Positions 1-5,157 of a DNA stretch of 8,112 nt are shown here, piece by piece. The translations under genes and the position numbers were made by a program. How positions within the stretch are numbered: the first letter of the stretch is position 1; each line of letters opens with the position of its first letter. The notes below the pieces were generated by a model that saw only the letters and a list, made by a program, of their open reading frames with translations, was not told the origin of the DNA and searched no databases. The DNA comes from CALAMD01 sp035301025. GTDB lineage: Bacteria > Bacillota > Bacilli > Bacillales > Amphibacillaceae. The stretch lies in assembly GCA_035301025.1 (NCBI GenBank), contig DATGUV010000090.1, forward strand, positions 1 through 8,112, read 5' to 3'.

Positions 1-456
1 AGCTTTTTCAACATCAAATGTTACTGTTCCAGTTTTCGGGTTTGGCATGAGACCTTTAGGTCCAAGCACTCGTCCAAGTTTTCCTACTTCAGCCATCATG
101 TCAGGTGTTGCAACGACTACGTCAAAGTCGAACCATCCACCATTGATTTTTTCAATTGTTTCAGCATCACCAATGATGTCAGCACCTGCTGCTTCAGCTT
201 CTTTAACTTTATCACCTTTTGCAAAAACAAGAACGCGTTGAGTTTTACCAGTACCATGTGGTAATACGAATGCTCCACGAATGTTTTCGTCAGCTTTTTT
301 CGGGTTAACTCCAAGGCGTAATGCTATTTCAACTGTTTCGTCAAAGTTTGCTTTTGCTACTTGTTTTAATAAGCCAACCGCTTCAGCTAAATCGTATGCT
401 TTTGTACGATCGATTAATTTCTCAGCTTCAGCGTACTTTTTACCTTTTTTAGCCAT
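1..456 (-). CDS. rplA: 50S ribosomal protein L1, N-terminal part (runs off window edge)
   Basis: The frame reads MAKKGKKYAEAEKLIDRTKAY from an ATG at 454-456 and stays open for 152 codons to the window edge, so about two thirds of a usual ~230-residue L1 is present. Recognisable L1 stretches include EIALRLGVNPKKADENIRG, VLPHGTGKT, a domain-II GADIIG segment and KLGRVLGPKGLMPNPKTGTV near the cut. L1 binds the 23S rRNA L1 stalk at the E site and in other bacteria represses its own operon by binding a similar mRNA structure. The start is supported by AGGAGG at 464-469, seven bases upstream. It lies 166 bases after rplK with no terminator seen between, so the two are probably cotranscribed. The 3' end is outside the window. 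Confidence 0.97.
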   Translation of the reverse strand, partial: MAKKGKKYAEAEKLIDRTKAYDLAEAVGLLKQVAKANFDETVEIALRLGVNPKKADENIRGAFVLPHGTGKTQRVLVFAKGDKVKEAEAAGADIIGDAETIEKINGGWFDFDVVVATPDMMAEVGKLGRVLGPKGLMPNPKTGTVTFDVEKA

Positions 457-474
457 TTATAATCCTCCTCGATT

Positions 475-500
475 GTGGTATAACGGATTGTTCCTCCCAC
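475..500 (-). promoter_or_regulatory. Candidate L1-binding RNA element in the rplA leader (23S L1-stalk mimic)
   Basis: Transcribed strand, 5' to 3': GUGG (500-497), GA (496-495), GGA (494-492), loop ACAA, UCC (487-485), GUUAUA (484-479), CCAC (478-475). This gives an outer 4-bp helix, an asymmetric internal loop (GA opposite GUUAUA) and an inner 3-bp helix. The layout and the bases GUGGGAGG...AUACCAC closely match what I recall of helix 76 of 23S rRNA, part of the L1-stalk region. The element ends six bases before the rplA Shine-Dalgarno sequence, where bound L1 could block initiation. A similar element lies before rplK (1071-1125). The structure is seen; L1 binding is inferred. Confidence 0.6.
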
Positions 501-520
501 GTTTGTAAAGCATGCATGTC

Positions 521-544
521 TATATGCACGTATGTGTACATATA
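521..544 (-). repeat. Inverted repeat in the rplK-rplA spacer
   Basis: TATATG (521-526) pairs with CATATA (539-544), and CAC (527-529) can pair with GTG (534-536), leaving a small TA bulge. No T-tract follows on the minus strand, so it does not look like a terminator. Possibly part of the folded leader of rplA. Confidence 0.35.
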
Positions 545-547
545 AGG

Positions 548-576
548 TCCCATCGATTGACGATTCAATCTAGGGA
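548..576 (-). repeat. Hairpin in the rplK-rplA spacer
   Basis: In the RNA, UCCC (576-573) and GGGA (551-548) close a stem, with an asymmetric internal loop (UA opposite GAU), and then a perfect 6-bp helix GAUUGA/UCAAUC with a four-base AUCG loop. There is no T-run after it, so it is not an intrinsic terminator. It may protect or regulate the rplK-rplA transcript; function unknown. Confidence 0.45.
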
Positions 577-581
577 AAGTT

Positions 582-600
582 TGGTGGGATGATCCCGCCA
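582..600 (-). repeat. Hairpin 22 bases after the rplK stop
   Basis: RNA arms UGGCGGG and CCCACCA flank a five-base AUCAU loop, with a single C/A mismatch. It is GC-rich and close behind the rplK stop codon, but no U-tract follows. It could act as an mRNA 3' stabiliser or an RNA processing site between rplK and rplA; this is inference. Confidence 0.45.
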
Positions 601-622
601 GAATTCGCTTCATTCTACACGA

Positions 623-1048
623 TTAGTCTTCGATTGTAATACCCATACTACGTGCAGTTCCTTCAACCATACGCATGGCAGCTTCAACGTCTGCAGCGTT
701 TAAGTCTTGCATTTTAAGTTCAGCGATTTCTTTAACTTTATCACGCTTTACAGTTGCAACTTTCTTACGGTTTGGTTCACCAGATCCTAACTCAATACCT
801 GCTTCTTTCTTTAATAAGACAGCAGCGGGTGGAGTTTTTGTGATGAACGTGAATGAACGGTCTTCAAATACAGTAATTTCCACTGGAATAATTAAACCAG
901 CTTGCTCCTGTGTTTGAGCGTTAAATTCTTTACAGAATCCCATAATGTTAATACCTGCTTGACCAAGTGCTGGCCCAACTGGTGGTGCAGGGTTTGCTTT
1001 ACCTGCTGGAATTTGTAATTTTACTACGTCAATAACTTTTTTAGCCAC
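623..1048 (-). CDS. rplK: 50S ribosomal protein L11
   Basis: 141 residues, the usual L11 length. L11 sits at the GTPase-associated centre of 23S rRNA with the L10/L12 stalk and is needed for RelA-type stringent signalling. The N-terminal domain carries the proline-rich NPAPPVGPALGQAG segment (about residues 19-32) that contributes to the thiostrepton site; the C-terminal rRNA-binding domain includes GSGEPNRKKVATVKRDK and ends MVEGTARSMGITIED. The frame is open upstream to an ATG at 1135, but that extension has no homology to L11. The true start is GTG at 1046-1048, preceded by a near-perfect AAGGAGGTGT (1054-1063) at standard spacing and giving the family N-terminus MAKKVIDVVKLQIP. It has its own candidate promoter and leader element, and is followed by rplA. 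Confidence 0.97.
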   Translation of the reverse strand: MAKKVIDVVKLQIPAGKANPAPPVGPALGQAGINIMGFCKEFNAQTQEQAGLIIPVEITVFEDRSFTFITKTPPAAVLLKKEAGIELGSGEPNRKKVATVKRDKVKEIAELKMQDLNAADVEAAMRMVEGTARSMGITIED

Positions 1049-1070
1049 GGGAGACACCTCCTTAAGTCCG

Positions 1071-1125
1071 TGATGTGGTAATGGGGATCTACTCGCGCAT
1101 CTCACGCAGCATTCCCTCCCACTCA
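1071..1125 (-). promoter_or_regulatory. Candidate L1-binding RNA element in the rplK leader (23S L1-stalk mimic)
   Basis: Transcribed strand: UGA (1125-1123), GUGG (1122-1119), GA (1118-1117), GGGA (1116-1113), an apical region with a small GCGU/AUGC hairpin, UCCC (1087-1084), CAUUA (1083-1079), CCAC (1078-1075), A, UCA (1073-1071). The GUGG/CCAC outer helix, the GA opposite a short A/U-rich strand, and the GG(G)A/UCC(C) inner helix repeat the design of the element before rplA. Both resemble 23S helix 76. It ends about eight bases before the rplK ribosome binding site. L1 repression through a site upstream of rplK is known in E. coli; its use here is inferred from the fold. Confidence 0.6.
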
Positions 1126-1174
1126 AAATAGTCACTTTCTCATCTATCGAGAAGATGACATGGATAACATAGGA

Positions 1175-1203
1175 ATATTAGCATAATTTCTCATGAATTG
1201 CAA
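1175..1203 (-). promoter_or_regulatory. Candidate sigma-A promoter for rplK-rplA
   Basis: Minus strand: -35 TTGCAA (1203-1198), 17-base spacer, extended TGC, -10 TAATAT (1180-1175). Transcripts would start near 1168 and include the whole L1-like element. No terminator separates nusG from this point, so rplK may also be reached by readthrough from nusG. Confidence 0.55.
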
Positions 1204-1282
1204 GAGAGATTCTATACTTCCACTATTTTTTTCGAAAGTCCTCTTATACTTTCTTGCATTGGCAATCGTTTATTTTATACGT

Positions 1283-1822
1283 TTACAATTTTTCAATTTG
1301 TGTAAAGTCAAGTTCAACCGGTGTTTCACGACCAAACATGTTTACGTGTACTTTCACCATTTGCTTGTCTAAATCAATCTGTTCGATCGTACCCGTAAAG
1401 TTCGCAAACGGACCGTCACATACACGGACATTTTCTTTTACTTCAAAGTCAATTTGTACGGCAGGCTCACTTACACCCATTCTCTTAAGTACAGCATCTA
1501 CCTCGTCAGGCATGAGTGGAATTGGACGAGCTCCTTGCCCGCTTGATCCGACAAATCCTGTTACTCCAGGAGTGTTTCTCACAACATACCAAGAATCGTC
1601 TGTCATAAGCATTTCAGCTAATACGTAACCTGGAAAAACTTTTTTCATGGAAACTTTTTTCTTCCCATCTTTAATTTCCGTTTCTTCATCTTCTGGAACA
1701 AGCACTCGAAAGATTTTATCTTCCATCCCCATTGTTTCTACTCTTTTTTCCAAATTTGTCTTTACCTTGTTTTCATACCCTGAATACGTATGAATGACGT
1801 ACCAATTTTTCTCCATATCCAT
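1283..1822 (-). CDS. nusG: Transcription termination/antitermination factor NusG
   Basis: NusG binds RNA polymerase; in B. subtilis it promotes sequence-specific pausing as well as Rho function. The product shows the NGN domain (NWYVIHTYSGYENKVKTNLE, KKVFPGYVLAEM, WYVVRNTPGVTGFVG) and a C-terminal KOW domain (DGPFANFTGTIEQID, HVNMFGRETPVELDF). Two in-frame ATGs are close: 1822 (MDMEK, 179 aa) and 1816 (MEK, 177 aa, the usual Bacillus start). Counted from the second, the pause-determining Asn81 and Thr82 of B. subtilis NusG fall on the N and T of RNTPG, so both are conserved. I give 1822 because it is nearer the GGGAGG at 1854-1859; the choice is uncertain. The ribosome binding site is separated from both starts by a hairpin. 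It is cut off from secE by an intrinsic terminator. Confidence 0.96.
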   Translation of the reverse strand: MDMEKNWYVIHTYSGYENKVKTNLEKRVETMGMEDKIFRVLVPEDEETEIKDGKKKVSMKKVFPGYVLAEMLMTDDSWYVVRNTPGVTGFVGSSGQGARPIPLMPDEVDAVLKRMGVSEPAVQIDFEVKENVRVCDGPFANFTGTIEQIDLDKQMVKVHVNMFGRETPVELDFTQIEKL

Positions 1823-1830
1823 ATCTTGCT

Positions 1831-1859
1831 GGACAACACCCCGTCGTCCCTATCCTCCC
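1831..1859 (-). promoter_or_regulatory. nusG ribosome binding site with a hairpin between it and the start codon
   Basis: Shine-Dalgarno GGGAGG lies at 1859-1854, 31 bases before the ATG at 1822. The bases between contain a 7-bp hairpin: GGACGAC (1849-1843), loop GGGGU, GUUGUCC (1837-1831), with one G-U pair. If the hairpin is looped out, the distance from GGGAGG to the ATG falls to 12 bases. The loop GGGGUG segment is itself a poor Shine-Dalgarno match at long spacing. Without the hairpin nusG has no properly placed site, so the fold probably decides initiation. Confidence 0.6.
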
Positions 1860-2047
1860 TTTATATTCGAATATTATTTGTTAACGTGAGCACATTTCAT
1901 CATGACCAACATGAGCAATATCGTCCCATATATCGACAATCAAACGATGCACTCTGCTGCCATTCCTAATTACGTGTGTTCTACTATCATTCAACAAGTA
2001 GTTTTACATCGTGTACATCTACATAGAACGCATGAATGAATCAAATC

Positions 2048-2076
2048 TATATAACCTTTGTTCTATTACACTTGAA
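2048..2076 (-). promoter_or_regulatory. Weak candidate promoter for nusG
   Basis: Minus strand: TTCAAG (2076-2071), 17-base spacer, TATATA (2053-2048), just downstream of the secE terminator. The -35 is poor (3 of 6) and other weak pairs exist in the leader. nusG needs either a promoter here or readthrough of the terminator, which is the main reason for proposing it. Confidence 0.3.
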
Positions 2077-2090
2077 AAATGTAAATACTA

Positions 2091-2116
2091 AAAAAACCCG
2101 TCATTTCGGGTTTTTT
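2091..2116 (-). terminator. Intrinsic terminator after secE
   Basis: AAAAAACCCG (2091-2100) and CGGGTTTTTT (2107-2116) are perfectly complementary around a six-base loop. On the minus strand this is a CCCG/CGGG stem followed by seven T residues, 48 bases beyond the secE stop. The symmetric A and T tracts would allow function in both directions, but no plus-strand gene approaches it. Confidence 0.88.
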
Positions 2117-2163
2117 CACGAACGTTTTATATATAATTGTATTATAGCATAAAAATGAATGTT

Positions 2164-2343
2164 TTATTCAAAGAAAACTTGTAAAAATTGTGTAATTCCA
2201 ATATCAACGACACCAAAGAATATAGCTACGAAAGCAACCGTTGTTATAACAGTAATTGTATACGTAACAAGTTCTTTTCCTTTGGGCCAACTTACTTTTC
2301 TCATTTCTCGAGCGACATCTTTTAAAAACTTAATTGGGTTCAC
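2164..2343 (-). CDS. secE: Preprotein translocase subunit SecE
   Basis: 59 residues, the length of B. subtilis SecE. SecE clamps the SecY channel in the cytoplasmic membrane. The protein has the amphipathic N-terminal helix and conserved loop (NPIKFLKDVAREMRKVSWPKGKE, split here only for description: residues 2-13 and 14-24), then one membrane span of about residues 29-57. The start is GTG at 2341-2343, preceded by GGAGG (2351-2355) at seven bases. The frame remains open upstream to an ATG at 2403, but that extension overlaps rpmG and is not SecE-like. It starts 25 bases after rpmG and shares its promoter; a terminator follows. Confidence 0.95.
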   Translation of the reverse strand: MNPIKFLKDVAREMRKVSWPKGKELVTYTITVITTVAFVAIFFGVVDIGITQFLQVFFE

Positions 2344-2368
2344 ATCTATTCCTCCAACGGTTGATTTC

Positions 2369-2518
2369 TTATTTCGTTTCTTTATGCATGGTATGCTTGC
2401 CACAATGCTTGCAAAACTTATTTATCTCTATACGTTCAGGCTTTGTACGCGTATTCTTTGTTGTTGTGTAATTCCTACTTGAACATACTGAACAAGCAAG
2501 TGCTACTTTTTTATTCAT
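2369..2518 (-). CDS. rpmGB: 50S ribosomal protein L33, zinc-binding form
   Basis: A 49-residue frame starting MNKKVALACSVCSSRNYTTT and ending CKHCGKHTMHKETK. Cysteines at 9, 12, 36 and 39 form two CxxC pairs, the zinc-ribbon (C+) form of L33; zinc-free forms, induced under zinc limitation, lack these cysteines. TKNTRTKPERIEINKF is typical of L33. GGGGTGA (2523-2529) provides the ribosome binding site. The position between sigH and secE is where Bacillus keeps rpmGB. It is too short for most ORF cut-offs and overlaps a spurious upstream extension of secE. Confidence 0.95.
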   Translation of the reverse strand: MNKKVALACSVCSSRNYTTTKNTRTKPERIEINKFCKHCGKHTMHKETK

Positions 2519-2554
2519 GCTTTCACCCCATTATCCTGGGTATTCTACTACAAT

Positions 2555-2583
2555 AATGTACCATCTAAATATATGCATGTCAA
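2555..2583 (-). promoter_or_regulatory. Sigma-A promoter for rpmGB-secE
   Basis: Minus strand: perfect -35 TTGACA (2583-2578), 17-base spacer ending in an extended TGG, and -10 TACATT (2560-2555). Transcription would start near 2548, about 30 bases before the rpmGB start codon. This is the best promoter match in the window. Confidence 0.75.
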
Positions 2584-2659
2584 TATAGCAGAATATCTGT
2601 ATGCCCATAAAAGGTGTCCTTCCCCTTTACATACGGATGAATCTTTGCATGAATGTTTC

Positions 2660-2685
2660 CTGAAATTTCATGAAATACCTTTCAG
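2660..2685 (-). repeat. Inverted repeat downstream of sigH
   Basis: CTGAAA (2660-2665) and TTTCAG (2680-2685) flank a perfect 12-base palindrome ATTTCATGAAAT (2665-2676). It lies about 50-75 bases after the sigH stop. No T-tract follows on the minus strand, so a terminator role is doubtful; a protein-binding palindrome or an mRNA 3' structure is possible. Confidence 0.35.
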
Positions 2686-2733
2686 TTCATATTTATTAGA
2701 AAACTATCTCGGTAATAATCGCTTCCACTTTCG

Positions 2734-3372
2734 TTATTTTTTCAATAGTAAATGCTCACATTTGCGCTTAATGCGTTGCAAGGCGTTGTCAATTGATTTT
2801 TGATGGCGATTTAACTCTTGAGAAATTTCACGATATGAGCACCCCTCTAAATATAAATAGAGCACACGTCGCTCAAGATCACTTAATAATTCGTATAATT
2901 TCCCTTCAATATGGGTTTGTTTTTCCTGAGTAATCATCATTTCTTGAGGGTCTTCAGAGCGTGATTCCGCAATGATATCTAGAAGTGTACGTTCAGATTC
3001 CTCATCATAAATCGGCTTGTACAAGGAGATGTAAGAATTTAGTGGTATATGTTTTTGGCGGGTAGCCATCTTGATTGCGGTAATGATTTGTCTTGTAATA
3101 CATAGTTCCGCAAACCCCTTAAAAGATTTGAGTTTTTCCTTATCAAAATCACGAACAGCTTTATAAAGACCAATCATCCCTTCCTGAATAATGTCTTCTC
3201 TGTCTCCACCAATTAAAAAATATGTTTGTGCTTTGGCAAATACAAATCTTTTATACCTGTTGATTAAAACATCGAGAGCGTGTGTATATCCTTGATGAAT
3301 TAAATCTAATAAGTCATTGTCCTCCAGCTTTTTTTCATCGACTAGATACTTCTGTGGTACTTGAACACTCAT
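2734..3372 (-). CDS. sigH: RNA polymerase sigma-H factor (transition state / sporulation)
   Basis: 212 residues, close to the 218 of B. subtilis Spo0H, of the sigma-70 family. In Bacillus it directs early sporulation, competence and stationary-phase genes. Sigma region 2 is clear: YFLIGGDREDIIQEGMIGLY (about 52-71), SFKGFAELCITRQIITAIK and ATRQKHIPLNSY (regions 2.3/2.4, DNA melting and -10 recognition). Region 4 is LSDLERRVLYLYLEG, SYREISQELNRHQKSIDNAL and RIKRK, the helix-turn-helix for the -35. The ATG at 3370-3372 has GGAGGG (3382-3387) nine bases upstream. It has its own promoter, while rae1 upstream ends in a probable terminator. The N-terminal ~15 residues differ from B. subtilis, which is normal for this family. 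Confidence 0.96.
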   Translation of the reverse strand: MSVQVPQKYLVDEKKLEDNDLLDLIHQGYTHALDVLINRYKRFVFAKAQTYFLIGGDREDIIQEGMIGLYKAVRDFDKEKLKSFKGFAELCITRQIITAIKMATRQKHIPLNSYISLYKPIYDEESERTLLDIIAESRSEDPQEMMITQEKQTHIEGKLYELLSDLERRVLYLYLEGCSYREISQELNRHQKSIDNALQRIKRKCEHLLLKK

Positions 3373-3409
3373 AAATGAAGACCCTCCATACTAGATCATA
3401 TTTTTTGTA

Positions 3410-3438
3410 AGTATACAGTACTTTGTTTTGAAGCACAA
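3410..3438 (-). promoter_or_regulatory. Candidate sigma-A promoter for sigH
   Basis: Minus strand: TTGTGC (3438-3433), 17-base spacer, TATACT (3415-3410; 5 of 6). Predicted start near 3403, about 30 bases before the sigH ATG. The weak -35 fits a promoter needing regulation; in B. subtilis spo0H is repressed by AbrB, but no specific operator can be read here, as AbrB lacks a clear consensus. Confidence 0.6.
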
Positions 3439-3480
3439 CAGGGAAATGAAATCGCTTTCTTATTGTATCGTACCACAAAG

Positions 3481-3517
3481 AAAAAAAGAAAAGTAGGAAA
3501 TGGGTTTATTCATTTCC
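3481..3517 (-). terminator. Probable intrinsic terminator overlapping the rae1 stop codon
   Basis: RNA arms GGAAAUG (3517-3511) and CAUUUCC (3502-3496) pair perfectly around an eight-base loop that contains the rae1 stop codon (3508-3506). The tract after it reads TACTTTTC then seven T. The stem is AT-rich and two bases separate it from the T tract, so termination may be partial. It would close the cysE-to-rae1 operon and isolate sigH. Confidence 0.5.
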
Positions 3518-4015
3518 TCTTCTCATCTTTTCAAAAATGTCTAGGATGTCCTTGTCGATGGAAATTTTTCTTTGTGGTTTGTTCTGTGATGAATGTTTAA
3601 TTTTCTCATCTATCTCTGTAACGGTTCCTTTATATTCGATGTATAATTCACGAGCAGATTTTCTCAGTGCCCCTCGACCAAATATGACACGTTGTTCGGT
3701 AAAATCCGACGTTGCGACATACACTTGATTCACAATATTTTTAACGTCGGTTACGAGTCTTTCAATACATTCGTCTGCAGATTCGTTTTCTTTCGTATAA
3801 ATGACTTCTACGCCAAATGCTTTTAATTTACTTTCGGATCCAGGAACATAATGAGCATCAAAGACAACCATCACTCGGTCCCCTGTGTATGCTTGATAAT
3901 CAGCCATCATTTCAATGAGTAAGTCACGAGCTTGTCCAATGTTTACTTGTTTAATAGTTATGAGCTCATCCCATGCTCCAATAATGTTGTACCCGTCAAC
4001 GATAAGTACGTCCAT
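3506..4015 (-). CDS. rae1: Ribosome-associated endoribonuclease Rae1 (NYN domain, YacP)
   Basis: 169 residues, matching B. subtilis Rae1 (YacP, about 170). Rae1 enters the ribosomal A site and cleaves certain mRNAs during translation. The PIN-like NYN fold is visible: MDVLIVDGYNIIGAW at the N-terminus, VMVVFDAHYVPGSES, then ESADECIERL and YVATSDFTEQRVIFGRGA. Acidic residues at D7, D53, D81 and D104 are in place for metal binding. The C-terminal ~35 residues are basic and polar. The start is two bases after the rlmB stop (TAA-CG-ATG), with GGAGAA in the rlmB end as ribosome binding site, so translation is coupled. Last gene of the T-box operon. Confidence 0.93.
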   Translation of the reverse strand: MDVLIVDGYNIIGAWDELITIKQVNIGQARDLLIEMMADYQAYTGDRVMVVFDAHYVPGSESKLKAFGVEVIYTKENESADECIERLVTDVKNIVNQVYVATSDFTEQRVIFGRGALRKSARELYIEYKGTVTEIDEKIKHSSQNKPQRKISIDKDILDIFEKMRRGNE

Positions 4016-4017
4016 CG

Positions 4018-4761
4018 TTATTCTCCAAGAGGGGAACGTTTGCGATAAATTTCATACATAAGCAAGCTACCTGCCACGGAAGCATTGAGGGAAGATACGC
4101 GACCTTTCATTGGAAGCTGTACATTCCAGTCACATGTTTCTTGCACAAGTCTACTCATGCCAGACCCTTCATTTCCAATGACTAAGGCGATGGCTGTTTC
4201 CCCGTCAAGTGTACGATAATCATCTGTCCCATCTGCCGCTGTTCCAACAATCCATACGTGACGTTCCTTAAGTTCCTTTAACGTATTGACGATATTTGTC
4301 ACTTGAACAACAGGTACATATTCAATGGCGCCAACAGATGTTTTCGCCACAGTTGATGTTAATCCTACTGCACGATGTTTCGGGATAATGATTCCATGAA
4401 CTCCTGCTGCGTCAGCTGTCCGCAAAATGGATCCTAGGTTATGCGGGTCTTCAAGCTCGTCCAATACAACGAAAAAGGGTTGTTCATTGCGTGATTCTGC
4501 TTCTTGAAATAAATCCTCAAGAGATGCATATGCATAAGGCTCTACATAAGCTACCACTCCTTGATGCTTTCCTTTTACTCGTCTATCAAGCACATGGCGA
4601 GGAACACGTTGCACCTCAATACCTTTCTTCTTCGCCTCTTTTTTCAACGTATTGATGGATTGTTGTTTCAGTTGTTCAGAGATCAGTAGCGAATGAACTT
4701 TTCGTCCTGATTTCATCGCTTCAATGACAGGATTCATTCCGATAATGCATTCTTTGTCCAT
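4018..4761 (-). CDS. rlmB: 23S rRNA 2'-O-methyltransferase of the RlmB family (YacO)
   Basis: 247 residues, the normal length of the SpoU/TrmH (SPOUT) class. E. coli RlmB methylates the ribose of G2251 in the 23S P-loop; the same target is probable here. An N-terminal L30e-like substrate-binding domain (about 1-75: IIGMNPVIEAM, GKHQGVVAYV) precedes the knotted SAM-binding domain: motif 1 LDELEDPHNLGSILRTADAAG in two parts (100-109 with N108; 110-120 with R114), motif 2 LVIGNEGSGMSRL, motif 3 QLPMKGRVSSLNASVAG. It starts three bases after mrnC, in the same reading frame (TAA-ATT-ATG), with only a weak GTGAGAT ribosome binding site, so it probably depends on coupling. Target assignment comes from family knowledge. 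Confidence 0.93.
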   Translation of the reverse strand: MDKECIIGMNPVIEAMKSGRKVHSLLISEQLKQQSINTLKKEAKKKGIEVQRVPRHVLDRRVKGKHQGVVAYVEPYAYASLEDLFQEAESRNEQPFFVVLDELEDPHNLGSILRTADAAGVHGIIIPKHRAVGLTSTVAKTSVGAIEYVPVVQVTNIVNTLKELKERHVWIVGTAADGTDDYRTLDGETAIALVIGNEGSGMSRLVQETCDWNVQLPMKGRVSSLNASVAGSLLMYEIYRKRSPLGE

Positions 4762-4764
4762 AAT

Positions 4765-5154
4765 TTACATCTCACTTTCGATATATTGTATCGCTTTTTT
4801 CATTAATTCCTCTGTCCGGTCATGCTCCTCTGAAATGTGTAAGTATCCTAGTAAGGACTCAAATCCCGTACTATATCGATAAGCTTGAATAGACGTATGT
4901 TTTGGAGCTGCTCCAGATTTCGCGTTTCTTCCCCTTTTTACGACACGTTCTTCTTCCTCCGATAATGTTCCATCTGACAGCCACTGTTGTACAATGCGAG
5001 CTTGTGCTTTCGCTGTGACAAACTGTATCGCCCGTTTGTGCAACTCCCCTGACTGAATTTTTCCATGGGTGATGAGGTATTCACGAATAAAAAGTTCATA
5101 CACAGCGTCTCCGATATACGCTAAGGAAACGCTATTGATTAGTTTAGGATTCAT
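4765..5154 (-). CDS. mrnC: Mini-ribonuclease III
   Basis: 129 residues, with an RNase III catalytic domain but no double-stranded RNA-binding domain. Mini-III trims the 5' and 3' ends of the 23S rRNA precursor in Bacillus. Visible motifs are SLAYIGDAVYELFIRE with catalytic Asp16, VVKRGRNAKSGAAPKHT, and YRYSTGFESLLGYLHI with catalytic Glu99. It is shorter than B. subtilis MrnC (143 aa) at both ends. The start is fixed by an in-frame stop: TAA (cysS end), TCA, ATG. GAGGA in the cysS end serves as ribosome binding site. It sits in the usual cysS-mrnC-rlmB order. Confidence 0.94.
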   Translation of the reverse strand: MNPKLINSVSLAYIGDAVYELFIREYLITHGKIQSGELHKRAIQFVTAKAQARIVQQWLSDGTLSEEEERVVKRGRNAKSGAAPKHTSIQAYRYSTGFESLLGYLHISEEHDRTEELMKKAIQYIESEM

Positions 5155-5157
5155 TGA

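Larger units (their letters stand above)
1823..2163 (-). other. Long secE-nusG intergenic region / nusG leader
   Basis: 341 bases without a supported gene. From secE towards nusG it holds an intrinsic terminator (2091-2116), a weak candidate promoter (2048-2076), about 180 bases of AT-rich sequence in which I find only very short ATG-started frames without a proper ribosome binding site (for example about 12 codons ending in the 1870s-1880s), and then the nusG ribosome binding site with its intervening hairpin (1831-1859). I recognise no known riboswitch here. Confidence 0.7.

Noticed and set aside
1049..1135. N-terminal extension of rplK from an ATG at 1135
   Set aside because: It lacks L11 homology, has no matching ribosome binding site, and covers the conserved-looking leader element. 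The GTG at 1048 has an excellent site and gives the 141-aa family length.
1225..1260. Hairpin GAAAGT/ACTTTC after nusG as a possible terminator
   Set aside because: On the minus strand it is followed by A residues, not T, so it cannot be an intrinsic terminator for nusG.
2344..2403. N-terminal extension of secE from an ATG at 2403
   Set aside because: It overlaps the rpmGB 3' end in another frame and is not SecE-like; the GTG at 2343 with GGAGG gives the exact family length.
2573..2803. Plus-strand 76-codon frame across the sigH 3' end and spacer
   Set aside because: No ribosome binding site, no recognisable family, and it is antisense to sigH and to the rpmGB promoter region.
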